Part shown: one piece after another, positions 36,201 through 49,500 of the stretch
How positions within the stretch are numbered: the first letter of the stretch is position 1
How the letters are laid out: the number at the start of each line of letters is the position of its first letter
Assembly (NCBI GenBank): GCA_963691705.1
Contig: OY829541.1
Location: 44,223,661 to 44,287,660, forward strand
From: Viola odorata
Taxonomy: Eukaryota > Streptophyta > Magnoliopsida > Malpighiales > Violaceae
Reading direction: 5' to 3'
DNA length: 64,000 nt
Program-made: the position numbers and the translations under genes
The notes under the pieces: model-generated
Seen by the model: the letters and a program-made list of their open reading frames with translations, nothing else
Told to the model about the DNA's origin: nothing
The model's database searches: none

Positions 36201-37824
36201 TGATAGGTCACGCCCCCACATACACCTTGCCATTTAAAAAGTTGTGATTGCTCACGTCCCCACATCTTGTCTGTTTAGTGTTGTGATAGGTCACGTCCCC
36301 ACATACACCTAGTCATTTTAAAAGTTGTGATTTGTCACGTCCCCACATCTTGTCTGTTTAGTGTTGTGATAGGTCACGTCCCCACATACACCTTGTCATT
36401 TTAAAAGTTGTGATTTGTCACGTCCCCACATCTTGTCTGTTTAGTGTTGTGATAGGTCACGTCCCCACATACACCTTGTCATTTAAAAAGTTGTGATTGC
36501 TCACGTCCCCACATCTTGCTGTTTAGTGTTGTGATAGGTCACGTCCCCACATACACCTTGTCATTTAAAAAGTTGTGATTGCTCACGTCCCCACATCTTG
36601 TCTGTTTAGTGTTGTGATAGGTCACGTCCCCACATACACCTAGTCATTTTAAAAGTTGTGATTTGTCACGTCCCCACATCTTGTCTGTTTAGTGTTGTGA
36701 TAGGTCACGTCCCCACATACACCTTGTCATTTAAAAAGTTGTGATTGGTCACGTCCCCACATCTTGTCTGTTTAGTGTTGTGATAGGTCACGTTCCCACA
36801 TACACCTTGTCATTTAGAAAGTTGTGATTGGTCACGTCCCCACATCTTGTGATTGGTCACGTCCCCACATTTTGTCTGTTTAGTGTTGTGATAGGTCACG
36901 TCCCCACATACACCTTGTCATTTAAAAAGTTGTGATTGCTCACGTCCCCACATCTTGTCTGTTTAGTGTTATGATAGGTCACGTCCCCACATACACCTTG
37001 TCATTTAAAAAGTTATGATTGCTCACGTCCCCACATCTTGTCTGTTTAGTGTTGTGATAGGTCACGTCCCCACATACACCTTGTCATTTAAAAAGTTGTG
37101 ATTGCTCACGTCCCCACATCTTGCTGTTTAGTGTTGTGATAGGTCACGTCCCCACATACACCTAGTCATTTTAAAATTTGTGATTTGTCACGTCCCCACA
37201 TCTTGTCTGTTTAGTGTTGTGATAGGTCACGTCCCCACATACACCTTGTCATTTAAAAAGTTGTGATTGCTCACGTCCCCACATCTTGTCTGTTTAGTGT
37301 TGTGATAGGTCACGTCCCCACATACACCTAGTCATTTAAAAGTTGTGATTTGTCACGTCCCCACATCTTGTCTGTTTAGTGTTGTGATAGGTCACGTCCC
37401 CACATACACCTTGTCATTTAAAAAGTTGTGATTGGTCACGTCCCCACATCTTGTCTGTTTAGTGTTGTGATAGGTCACGTCCCCACATACACCTTGTCAT
37501 TTAGAAAGTTGTGATTGGTCACGTCCCCACATTTTGCCTGTTTAGTGTTGTGAAAGGTCACGTCCCCACATACACCTTGTCATTTAGAAAGTTGTGATTG
37601 GTCACGTCCCCACATCTTGTCTGTTTAGTGTTGTGATAGGTCACGTCCCCACATACACCTTGTCATTTAAAAAGTTGTGATTGGTCACGTCCCCACATCT
37701 TGTCTGTTTAGTGTTGTGATAGGTCACGCCCCCACATACACCTTGTCATTTAAAAAGTTGTGATTGGTCACGTCCCCACATCTTGTCTGTTTAGTGTTGT
37801 GATAGGTTACGCCCCCACATACAC

Positions 37825-37864
37825 CTTGTCATTATAAAAGGTGTGATTGGTCACGTCCCCACAT
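37825..37864 (+). repeat. TATAAAAGG A half-unit, 37.8 kb copy
   Basis: This is the 5,770 bp offset partner of the 32,055 copy, with the same flanking CTTCTCTGTGTAG and CTTTTCATTT variants. Confidence 0.8.
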
Positions 37865-38659
37865 CTTCTCTGTGTAGTGTTGTGATAGGTCACGTCCCCA
37901 CAAACACCTTTTCATTTAAAAAGTTGTGATTGGTCACGTCCCCACATTTTGTCTGTTTAGTGTTGTGATAGGTCACGTCCCCACATACACCTTGTCATTT
38001 ACAAAGTTGTGATTGGTCACCTCCCCACATCTTGTCTGTTTAGTGTTGTGATAGGTCACGTCCCCACATACACCTTGTCATTTAAAAAGTTGTGATTGGT
38101 CACGTCCCCACATCTTGTCTGTTTAGTGTTGTGATAGGTCATGTTCCCACATACACCTTGTCATTTAAAAAGTTGTGATTGGTCACGTCCGCACATCTTG
38201 TCTGTTTAGTGTTGTGATAGGTCACGTTCCCACATACACCTTGTCATTTAAAAAGTTGTGATTGGCCACGTCCCCACATCTGGTGTCACGTCCCCACATA
38301 CACCTTGTCATTTAGAAAGTTGTGATTGGTCACGTCCTCACATTTTGTCTGTTTAGTGTTGTTATTGGTCACGTCCCCACATACACCTTGTCATTTCAAA
38401 AGTTGTGATTGGTCACGTCCCCACATCTTGTCTGTTTAGTGTTGTGATATGTCACGTTCCCACATACACCTTGTCATTTAAAAAGTTGTGATTGGTCACG
38501 TCCCCACATCTTGTCTGTTTAGTGTTGTGATAGGTCACCCCCCACATACACCTTGCCATTTAAAAAGTTGTGATTGCTCACGTCCCCACATCTTGTCTGT
38601 TTAGTGTTGTGATGGGTCACGTCCCCACATACACCTTGTCATTTAGAAAGTTGTGATTG

Positions 38660-41600
38660 GTCACGTCCGCACATCTTGTCTGTTTAGTGTTGTGATAGGT
38701 CACGTTCCCACATACACCTTGTCATTTAAAAAGTTGTGATTGGTCACGTCCGCACATCTTGTCTGTTTAGTGTTGTGATAGGTCACGTCCCCACATACAC
38801 CTTGTCATTTAAAAAGTTGTGATTGGTCACGTCCCCACATCTTGTCTGTTTAGTGTTGTGATAGGCCACGTCCCCACATACACCTTGTCATTTAAAAAGT
38901 TGTGATTGGTCACGTCCCCACATCTTGCTGTTTAGTGTTGTGATAGGTCACGTTCCCACATACACCTTGTCATTTAGAAAGTTGTGATTGGTCACGTCCC
39001 CACATTTGGTCTGTTTAGTGTTGTGATTGGTCACGTCCCCACATCTTGTCTGTTTAGTGTTGTGATAGGTCACGTCCCCACATACACCTTGTCATTTAAA
39101 AAGTTGTGATTGGTCACGTCCGCACATCTTGTCTGTTTAGTGTTGTGATAGGTCACGTTCCCACATACACCTTGTCATTTAAAAAGTTGTGATTGGTCAC
39201 GTCCCCACATCTTGTCTGTTTAGTGTTGTGATAGGTCACGTCCCCACATACACCTTGTCATTTAAAAAGTTGTGATTGGTCACGTCCCCACATCTTGTCT
39301 GTTTAGTGTTGTGATAGGTCACGTTCCCACATACACCTTGTCATTTAGAAAGTTGTGATTGGTCACGTCCCCACATCTTGTGATTGGTCACGTCCCCACA
39401 TTTTGTCTGTTTAGTGTTGTGATAGGTCACGTCCCCACATACACCTTGTCATTTAAAAAGTTGTGATTGCTCACGTCCCCACATCTTGTCTGTTTAGTGT
39501 TGTGATAGGTCACGTCCCCACATACACCTTGTCATTTAAAAAGTTGTGATTGCTCACGTCCCCACATCTTGTCTGTTTAGTGTTGTGATAGCTCACGTCC
39601 CCACATACACCTTGTCATTTAAAAAGTTGTGATTGGTCACGTCCCCACATCTTGCTGTTTAGTGTTGTGATAGGTCACGTCCCCACATACACCTAGTCAT
39701 TTTAAAAGTTGTGATTTGTCACGTCCCCACATCTTGTCTGTTTAGTGTTGTGATAGGTCACGTTCCCACATACACCTTGTCATTTACAAAGTTGTGATTG
39801 GTCACCTCCCCACATCTCGTCTGTTTAGTGTTGTGATAGGTCACGTTCCCACATACACCTTGTCATTTAAAAAGTTGTGATTGGTCACGTCCCCACATCT
39901 TGTCTGTTTAGTGTTGTGATAGGTCACGTCCCCACATACACCTTGTCATTTAAAAAGTTGTGATTGGTCACGTCCCCACATCTTGTCTGTTTAGTGTTGT
40001 GATAGGCCACGTCCCCACATACACCTTGTCAATTAAAAAGTTGTGATTGGTCACGTCCCCACATCTTGCTGTTTAGTGTTGTGATAGGTCACGTCCCCAC
40101 ATACACCTAGTCATTTTAAAAGTTGTGATTTGTCACGTCCCCACATCTTGTCTGTTTAGTGTTGTGATAGGTCACGTTCCCACATACACCTTGTCATTTA
40201 CAAAGTTGTGATTGGTCACCTCCCCACATCTTGTCTGTTTAGTGTTGTGATAGGTCACGTTCCCACATACACCTTGTCATTTAAAAAGTTGTGATTGGTC
40301 ACGTCCCCACATCTTGTCTGTTTAGTGTTGTGATAGGTCACGTCCCCACATACACCTTGTCATTTAAAAAGTTGTGATTGGTCACGTCCCCACATCTTGT
40401 CTGTTTAGTGTTGTGATAGGCCACGTCCCCACATACACCTTGTCATTTAAAAAGTTGTGATTGGTCACGTCCCCACATCTTGCTGTTTAGTGTTGTGATA
40501 GGTCACGTTCCCACATACACCTTGTCATTTACAAAGTTGTGATTGGTCACCTCCCCACATCTTGTCTGTTTAGTGTTGTGATAGGTCACGTTCCCACATA
40601 CACCTTGTCATTTAAAAAGTTGTGATAGGTCACGTCCCCACATTTTGTCTGTTTAGTGTTGTGATAGGTCACGTCCCCACATACACCTTGTCATTTACAA
40701 AGTTGTGATTGGTCACCTCCCCACATCTTGTCTGTTTAGTGTTGTGATAGGTCACGTTCCCACATACACCTTGTCATTTACAAAGTTGTGATTGGTCACG
40801 TCCCCACATTTTGTCTGTTTAGTGTTGTGATAGGTCACGTCCCCACATACACCTTGTCATTTACAAAGTTGTGATTGGTCACCTCCCCACATCTTGTCTG
40901 TTTAGTGTTGTGATAGGTCACGTTCCCACATACACCTAGTCATTTTAAAAGTTGTGATTTGTCACGTCCCCACATCTTGTCTGTTTAGTGTTGTGATAGG
41001 TCACGTCCCCACATACACCTAGTCATTTTAAAAGTTGTGATTGGTCACGTCCCCATATCTTGTCTGTTTAGTGTTGTGATAGGTCACGTCCCCACATACA
41101 CCTTGTCATTTAAAAAGTTGTGATTGGTCACGTCCCCACATCTTGTCTGTTTAGTGTTGTGATAGGTCACGTCCCCACATACACCTTGTCATTTAAAAAG
41201 TTGTGATTGGTCACGTCCCCACATCTTGTCTGTTTAGTGTTGTGATAGGTCACGTCCCCACATACACCTTGTCATTTAAAAAGTTGTGATTGCTCACGTC
41301 CCCACATCTTGTCTGTTTAGTGTTGTGATAGGTCACGCCCCCACATACACCTTGTCATTTAAAAAGTTGTGATTGGTCACGTCCCCACATCTTGTCTGTT
41401 TAGTGTTGTGATAGGTCACGTTCCCACATACACCTTGTCATTTAAAAAGTTGTGATTGGCCACGTCCCCACATCTTGTGTCACATCCCCACATACACCTT
41501 GTCATTTAGAAAGTTGTGATTGGTCACGTCCTCACATTTTGTCTGTTTAGTGTTGTTATTGGTCACGTCCCCACATACACCTTGTCATTTAAAAAGTTGT

Positions 41601-42186
41601 GATTGGTAACGTCCCCACATCTTGTCTGTTTATTGTTGTGATAGGTCACGTTCCCACATACACCTTGTCATTTAAAAAGTTGTGATTGGTCACATCCCCA
41701 CATCTTGTCTGTTTAGTGTTGTGATAGGTCACGCCCCCACATACACCTTGCCATTTAAAAAGTTGTGATTGCTCACGTCCTCACATCTTGTCTGTTTAGT
41801 GTTGTGATAGGTCACGTCCCCACATACACCTAGTCATTTTAAAAGTTGTGATTTGTCATGTCCCCACATCTTGTCTGTTTAGTGTTGTGATAGGTCACGT
41901 CCCCACATACACCTTGTCATTTAAAAAGTTGTGATTGGTCACGTCCCCACATCTTGTCTGTTTAGTGTTGTGATAGGTCACGCCCCCACATACACCTTGC
42001 CATTTAAAAAGTTGTGATTGCTCACGTCCCCACATCTTGTCTGTTTAGTGTTGTGATAGGTCACGTCCCCACATACACCTAGTCATTTTAAAAGTTGTGA
42101 TTTGTCACGTCCCCACATCTTGTCTGTTTAGTGTTGTGATAGGTCACGTCCCCACATACACCTAGTCATTTTAAAAGTTGTGATTT
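38660..42186 (+). repeat. 3,527 bp block, copy 1
   Basis: This block matches 42,187-45,713 at offset 3,527: GTCCGCACATC (38,666 and 42,193), the chimeric half-unit (39,006 and 42,533), CTCGTCTG (about 39,816 and 43,343), CCCCATATC and CACATCCCCA (41,481 and 45,008). The period is 42 dimers (3,486) plus 25 minus 4 minus 19 plus 39, exactly 3,527. It lies inside 5,770 bp copy 2. CAATTAAAAAG at 40,030 is absent from the later copy. Confidence 0.92.
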
Positions 42187-45100
42187 GTCACGTCCGCACA
42201 TCTTGTCTGTTTAGTGTTGTGATAGGTCACGTTCCCACATACACCTTGTCATTTAAAAAGTTGTGATTGGTCACGTCCGCACATCTTGTCTGTTTAGTGT
42301 TGTGATAGGTCACGTCCCCACATACACCTTGTCATTTAAAAAGTTGTGATTGGTCACGTCCCCACATCTTGTCTGTTTAGTGTTGTGATAGGCCACGTCC
42401 CCACATACACCTTGTCATTTAAAAAGTTGTGATTGGTCACGTCCCCACATCTTGCTGTTTAGTGTTGTGATAGGTCACGTTCCCACATACACCTTGTCAT
42501 TTAGAAAGTTGTGATTGGTCACGTCCCCACATTTGGTCTGTTTAGTGTTGTGATTGGTCACGTCCCCACATCTTGTCTGTTTAGTGTTGTGATAGGTCAC
42601 GTCCCCACATACACCTTGTCATTTAAAAAGTTGTGATTGGTCACGTCCGCACATCTTGTCTGTTTAGTGTTGTGATAGGTCACGTTCCCACATACACCTT
42701 GTCATTTAAAAAGTTGTGATTGGTCACGTCCCCACATCTTGTCTGTTTAGTGTTGTGATAGGTCACGTCCCCACATACACCTTGTCATTTAAAAAGTTGT
42801 GATTGGTCACGTCCCCACATCTTGTCTGTTTAGTGTTGTGATAGGTCACGTTCCCACATACACCTTGTCATTTAGAAAGTTGTGATTGGTCACGTCCCCA
42901 CATCTTGTGATTGGTCACGTCCCCACATTTTGTCTGTTTAGTGTTGTGATAGGTCACGTCCCCACATACACCTTGTCATTTAAAAAGTTGTGATTGCTCA
43001 CGTCCCCACATCTTGTCTGTTTAGTGTTGTGATAGGTCACGTCCCCACATACACCTTGTCATTTAAAAAGTTGTGATTGCTCACGTCCCCACATCTTGTC
43101 TGTTTAGTGTTGTGATAGCTCACGTCCCCACATACACCTTGTCATTTAAAAAGTTGTGATTGGTCACGTCCCCACATCTTGCTGTTTAGTGTTGTGATAG
43201 GTCACGTCCCCACATACACCTAGTCATTTTAAAAGTTGTGATTTGTCACGTCCCCACATCTTGTCTGTTTAGTGTTGTGATAGGTCACGTTCCCACATAC
43301 ACCTTGTCATTTACAAAGTTGTGATTGGTCACCTCCCCACATCTCGTCTGTTTAGTGTTGTGATAGGTCACGTTCCCACATACACCTTGTCATTTAAAAA
43401 GTTGTGATTGGTCACGTCCCCACATCTTGTCTGTTTAGTGTTGTGATAGGTCACGTCCCCACATACACCTTGTCATTTAAAAAGTTGTGATTGGTCACGT
43501 CCCCACATCTTGTCTGTTTAGTGTTGTGATAGGCCACGTCCCCACATACACCTTGTCATTTAAAAAGTTGTGATTGGTCACGTCCCCACATCTTGCTGTT
43601 TAGTGTTGTGATAGGTCACGTCCCCACATACACCTAGTCATTTTAAAAGTTGTGATTTGTCACGTCCCCACATCTTGTCTGTTTAGTGTTGTGATAGGTC
43701 ACGTTCCCACATACACCTTGTCATTTACAAAGTTGTGATTGGTCACCTCCCCACATCTTGTCTGTTTAGTGTTGTGATAGGTCACGTTCCCACATACACC
43801 TTGTCATTTAAAAAGTTGTGATTGGTCACGTCCCCACATCTTGTCTGTTTAGTGTTGTGATAGGTCACGTCCCCACATACACCTTGTCATTTAAAAAGTT
43901 GTGATTGGTCACGTCCCCACATCTTGTCTGTTTAGTGTTGTGATAGGCCACGTCCCCACATACACCTTGTCATTTAAAAAGTTGTGATTGGTCACGTCCC
44001 CACATCTTGCTGTTTAGTGTTGTGATAGGTCACGTTCCCACATACACCTTGTCATTTACAAAGTTGTGATTGGTCACCTCCCCACATCTTGTCTGTTTAG
44101 TGTTGTGATAGGTCACGTTCCCACATACACCTTGTCATTTAAAAAGTTGTGATAGGTCACGTCCCCACATTTTGTCTGTTTAGTGTTGTGATAGGTCACG
44201 TCCCCACATACACCTTGTCATTTACAAAGTTGTGATTGGTCACCTCCCCACATCTTGTCTGTTTAGTGTTGTGATAGGTCACGTTACCACATACACCTTG
44301 TCATTTACAAAGTTGTGATTGGTCACGTCCCCACATTTTGTCTGTTTAGTGTTGTGATAGGTCACGTCCCCACATACACCTTGTCATTTACAAAGTTGTG
44401 ATTGGTCACCTCCCCACATCTTGTCTGTTTAGTGTTGTGATAGGTCACGTTCCCACATACACCTAGTCATTTTAAAAGTTGTGATTTGTCACGTCCCCAC
44501 ATCTTGTCTGTTTAGTGTTGTGATAGGTCACGTCCCCACATACACCTAGTCATTTTAAAAGTTGTGATTGGTCACGTCCCCATATCTTGTCTGTTTAGTG
44601 TTGTGATAGGTCACGTCCCCACATACACCTTGTCATTTAAAAAGTTGTGATTGGTCACGTCCCCACATCTTGTCTGTTTAGTGTTGTGATAGGTCACGTC
44701 CCCACATACACCTTGTCATTTAAAAAGTTGTGATTGGTCACGTCCCCACATCTTGTCTGTTTAGTGTTGTGATAGGTCACGTCCCCACATACACCTTGTC
44801 ATTTAAAAAGTTGTGATTGCTCACGTCCCCACATCTTGTCTGTTTAGTGTTGTGATAGGTCACGCCCCCACATACACCTTGTCATTTAAAAAGTTGTGAT
44901 TGGTCACGTCCCCACATCTTGTCTGTTTAGTGTTGTGATAGGTCACGTTCCCACATACACCTTGTCATTTAAAAAGTTGTGATTGGCCACGTCCCCACAT
45001 CTTGTGTCACATCCCCACATACACCTTGTCATTTAGAAAGTTGTGATTGGTCACGTCCTCACATTTTGTCTGTTTAGTGTTGTTATTGGTCACGTCCCCA

Positions 45101-45713
45101 CATACACCTTGTCATTTAAAAAGTTGTGATTGGTAACGTCCCCACATCTTGTCTGTTTATTGTTGTGATAGGTCACGTTCCCACATACACCTTGTCATTT
45201 AAAAAGTTGTGATTGGTCACATCCCCACATCTTGTCTGTTTAGTGTTGTGATAGGTCACGCCCCCACATACACCTTGCCATTTAAAAAGTTGTGATTGCT
45301 CACGTCCTCACATCTTGTCTGTTTAGTGTTGTGATAGGTCACGTCCCCACATACACCTAGTCATTTTAAAAGTTGTGATTTGTCATGTCCCCACATCTTG
45401 TCTGTTTAGTGTTGTGATAGGTCACGTCCCCACATACACCTTGTCATTTAAAAAGTTGTGATTGGTCACGTCCCCACATCTTGTCTGTTTAGTGTTGTGA
45501 TAGGTCACGCCCCCACATACACCTTGCCATTTAAAAAGTTGTGATTGCTCACGTCCCCACATCTTGTCTGTTTAGTGTTGTGATAGGTCACGTCCCCACA
45601 TACACCTAGTCATTTTAAAAGTTGTGATTTGTCACGTCCCCACATCTTGTCTGTTTAGTGTTGTGATAGGTCACGTCCCCACATACACCTTGTCATTTTA
45701 AAAGTTGTGATTT
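42187..45713 (+). repeat. 3,527 bp block, copy 2
   Basis: This is the second copy, with a private ACGTTACCAC change near 44,281. The left junction shows an A half-unit with GATTTGTCAC joined to a GTCCGCACATC core, a combination not seen at the corresponding place in copy 1 (GATTGGTCAC). The breakpoint therefore falls inside the half-unit at or next to GTCACGTCC, in the most conserved part of the repeat. Confidence 0.9.
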
Positions 45714-46515
45714 GTCACGTCCCCACATCTTGTCTGTTTAGTGTTGTGATAGGTCACGTCCCCACATACACCTTGTCATTTAAAAAGTTGTGATTGCTCA
45801 CGTCCCCACATCTTGTCTGTTTAGTGTTGTGATAGGTCACGCCCCCACATACACCTTGTCATTTAAAAAGTTGTGATTGGTCACGTCCCCACATCTTGTC
45901 TGTTTAGTGTTGTGATAGGTCACGCCCCCACATACACCTTGTCATTATAAAAGTTGTGATTGGTCACGTCCCCACATCTTCTCTGTGTAGTGTTGTGATA
46001 GGTCACGTCCCCACATACACCTTGTCATTTAAAAAGTTGTGATTGGTCACGTCCCCACATCTTCTCTGCTTAGTGTTGTGATAGGTCACGTCCCCACATA
46101 CACCTTGTCATTTAAAAAGTTGTGATTGGTCACGTCCCCACATCTTCTCTGCTTAGTGTTGTGATAGGGCACGTCCCCACATACACCTTGTCATTTAGAA
46201 AGTTGTGATTGGTCACGTCCCCACATCTTGTCTGTTTAGTGTTGTGATAGGTCACGTCCCCACATACACCTTGTCATTTAAAAAGTTGTGATTGCTCACG
46301 TCCCCACATCTTGTCTGTTTAGTGTTGTGATAGGTCACGTCCCCACATACACCTAGTCATTTTAAAAGTTGTGATTTGTCACGTCCCCACATCTTGTCTG
46401 TTTAGTGTTGTGATAGGTCACGTCCCCACATACACCTAGTCATTTTAAAAGTTGTGATTGGTCACGTCCCCACATCTTGTCTGTTTAGTGTTGTGATAGG
46501 TCACGTCCCCACATA
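45714..46515 (+). repeat. Segment with CTTCTCTGCTTAG variants, copied at 62.6-63.4 kb
   Basis: CTTCTCTGCT occurs at 46,061 and 46,144 and again at 62,927 and 63,010, both pairs 16,866 bp apart, together with TATAAAAG (45,946 and 62,812) and GATAGGGCACG (about 46,164 and 63,030). Homology at this offset extends left to about 44.8 kb (CACATCCCCA at 45,008 and 61,874) and right to about 46,517. The CTTCTCTGCTTAG form is not seen elsewhere in the window. Confidence 0.87.
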
Positions 46516-49500
46516 CACCTTGTCATTTAAAAAGTTGTGATTGGTCACGTCCCCACATCTTGTCTGTTTAGTGTTGTGATAGGTCACGTCCCCACATACA
46601 CCTTGTCATTTAAAAAGTTGTGATTGGTCACATCCCCACATCTTGTCTGTTTAGTGTAGTGATAGGTCACGTCACCACATACACCTTGTCATTTAAAAAG
46701 TTGTGATTGCTCACGTCCCCACATCTTGTCTGTTTAGTGTTGTGATAGGTCACGCCCCCACATACACCTTGTCATTTAAAAAGTTGTGATTGGTCACGTC
46801 CCCACATCTTGTCTGTTTAGTGTTGTGATAGGTCACGTTCCCACATACACCTTGTCATTTAAAAAGTTGTGATTGGCCACGTCCCCACATCTTGTGTCAC
46901 ATCCCCACATACACCTTGTCATTTAGAAAGTTGTGATTGGTCACGTCCTCACATTTTGTCTGTTTAGTGTTGTTATTGGTCATGTCCCCACATACACCTT
47001 GTCATTTAAAAAGTTGTGATTGGTAACGTCCCCACATCTTGTCTGTTTATTGTTGTGATAGGTCACGTTCCCACATACACCTTGTCATTTAAAAAGTTGT
47101 GATTGGTCACGTCCCCACATCTTGTCTGTTTAGTGTTGTGATAGGTCACGTCCCCACATACACCTTGTCATTTAAAAAGTTGTGATTGCTCACGTCCCCA
47201 CATCTTGTCTGTTTAGTGTTGTGATAGGTCACGTCCCCACATACACCTAGTCATTTTAAAAGTTGTGATTTGTCACGTCCCCACATCTTGTCTGTTTAGT
47301 GTTGTGATAGGTCACGTCCCCACATACACCTTGTCATTTTAAAAGTTGTGATTTGTCACGTCCCCACATCTTGCTGTTTAGTGTTGTGATAGGTCACGTC
47401 CCCACATACACCTTGTCATTTAAAAAGTTGTGATTGCTCACGTCCCCACATCTTGTCTGTTTAGTGTTGTGATAGGTTACGTCCCCACATACACCTAGTC
47501 ATTTTAAAAGTTATGATTTGTCACGTCCCCACATCTTGTCTGTTTAGTGTTGTGATAGGTCACGTCCCCACATACACCTTGTCATTTAGAAAGTTGTGAT
47601 TGGTCACGTCCTCACATTTTGTCTTTTTAGTGTTGTGATAGGTCACGTCCCCACATACACCTTGTCATTTCCAAAGTTATGATTGGTCACCTCCCCACAT
47701 CTTGTCTGTTTAGTGTTGTGATAGGTCACGTCCCCACATACACCTTGTCATTTAAAAAGTTGTGATTGGTCACGTCCGCACATCTTGTCTGTTTAGTGTT
47801 GTGATAGGTCACGTTCCCACATACACCTTGTCATTTAAAAAGTTGTGATTGGCCACGTCCCCACATCTTGTGTCACGTCCCCACATACACCTTGTCATTT
47901 AGAAAGTTGTGATTGGTCACGTCCTCACATTTTGTCTGTTTAGTGTTGTTATTGGTCACGTCCCCACATACACCTTGTCATTTCAAAAGTTGTGATTGGT
48001 CACGTCCCCACATCTTGTCTGTTTAGTGTTGTGATATGTCACGTTCCCACATACACCTTGTCATTTAAAAAGTTGTGATTGGTCACGTCCCCACATCTTG
48101 TCTGTTTAGTGTTGTGATAGGTCACCCCCCCACATACACCTTGCCATTTAAAAAGTTGTGATTGCTCACGTCCCCACATCTTGTCTGTTTAGTGTTGTGA
48201 TGGGTCACGTCCCCACATACACCTAGTCATTTTAAAAGTTGTGATTTGTCACGTCCCCACATCTTGTCTGTTTAGTGTTGTGATAGGTCACGTCCCCACA
48301 TACACCTTGTCATTTTAAAAGTTGTGATTTGTCACGTCCCCACATCTTGTCTGTTTAGTGTTGTGATAGGTCACGTCCCCACATACACCTTGTCATTTAG
48401 AAAGTTGTGATTGGTCACGTCCCCACATTTTGTCTGTTTAGTGTTGTGATAGGTCACGTCCCCACATACACCTTGTCATTTAGAAAGTTGTGATTGGTCA
48501 CGTCCCCACATTTGGTCTGTTTAGTGTTGTGATAGGTTACATCCCCACATACACCTTGTCATTTAAAAAGTTGTGATTGGTCACGTCCCCACATCTTGTC
48601 TGTTTAGTGTTGTGATAGGTCACGTCCCCACATACACCTTGTCATTTAAAAAGTTGTGATTGGTCACGTCCGCACATCTTGTCTGTTTAGTGTTGTGATA
48701 GGTCACGTTCCCACATACACCTTGTCATTTAAAAAGTTGTGATTGCTCACGTCCCCACATCTTGTCTGTTTAGTGTTGTGATAGGTTACGTCCCCACATA
48801 CACCTAGTCATTTTAAAAGTTATGATTTGTCACGTCCCCACATCTTGTCTGTTTAGTGTTGTGATAGGTCACGTCCCCACATACACCTTGTCATTTAGAA
48901 AGTTGTGATTGGTCACGTCCTCACATTTTGTCTTTTTAGTGTTGTGATAGGTCACGTCCCCACATACACCTTGTCATTTCCAAAGTTATGATTGGTCACC
49001 TCCCCACATCTTGTCTGTTTAGTGTTGTGATAGGTCACGTCCCCACATACACCTTGTCATTTAAAAAGTTGTGATTGGTCACGTCCGCACATCTTGTCTG
49101 TTTAGTGTTGTGATAGGTCACGTTCCCACATACACCTTGTCATTTAAAAAGTTGTGATTGGCCACGTCCCCACATCTTGTGTCACGTCCCCACATACACC
49201 TTGTCATTTAGAAAGTTGTGATTGGTCACGTCCTCACATTTTGTCTGTTTAGTGTTGTTATTGGTCACGTCCCCACATACACCTTGTCATTTCAAAAGTT
49301 GTGATTGGTCACGTCCCCACATCTTGTCTGTTTAGTGTTGTGATATGTCACGTTCCCACATACACCTTGTCATTTAAAAAGTTGTGATTGGTCACGTCCC
49401 CACATCTTGTCTGTTTAGTGTTGTGATAGGTCACCCCCCCACATACACCTTGCCATTTAAAAAGTTGTGATTGCTCACGTCCCCACATCTTGTCTGTTTA

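Larger units (their letters stand above)
30663..36432 (+). repeat. 5,770 bp block, copy 1
   Basis: This block matches 36,433-42,194 at offset 5,770: ATGATAGG (31,201 and 36,971), TGGTGTCACG (32,511 and 38,281), the chimeric half-unit (33,236 and 39,006) and CACATCTCGT (34,041 and 39,811). The period is 69 dimers (5,727) plus 50 minus 38 plus 39 minus 8, exactly 5,770. Its first 1.1 kb is also the end of 5,740 bp copy 2, so that stretch exists three times. Private here: CCCCGAATAC (31,465) and GGTAACG (35,064). Confidence 0.92.
36433..42194 (+). repeat. 5,770 bp block, copy 2
   Basis: This is the second copy. Private changes are TTTGCCTG near 37,534 and CAATTAAAAAG at 40,030. It lacks CCCCGAATAC and GGTAACG, where it has the consensus. 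The consensus form at 37,235 while 25,725 and 31,465 share the variant means that either copy 2 was converted back or the source differed from the present copy 1. The right end is overwritten by the start of the next 3,527 bp block. Confidence 0.9.
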
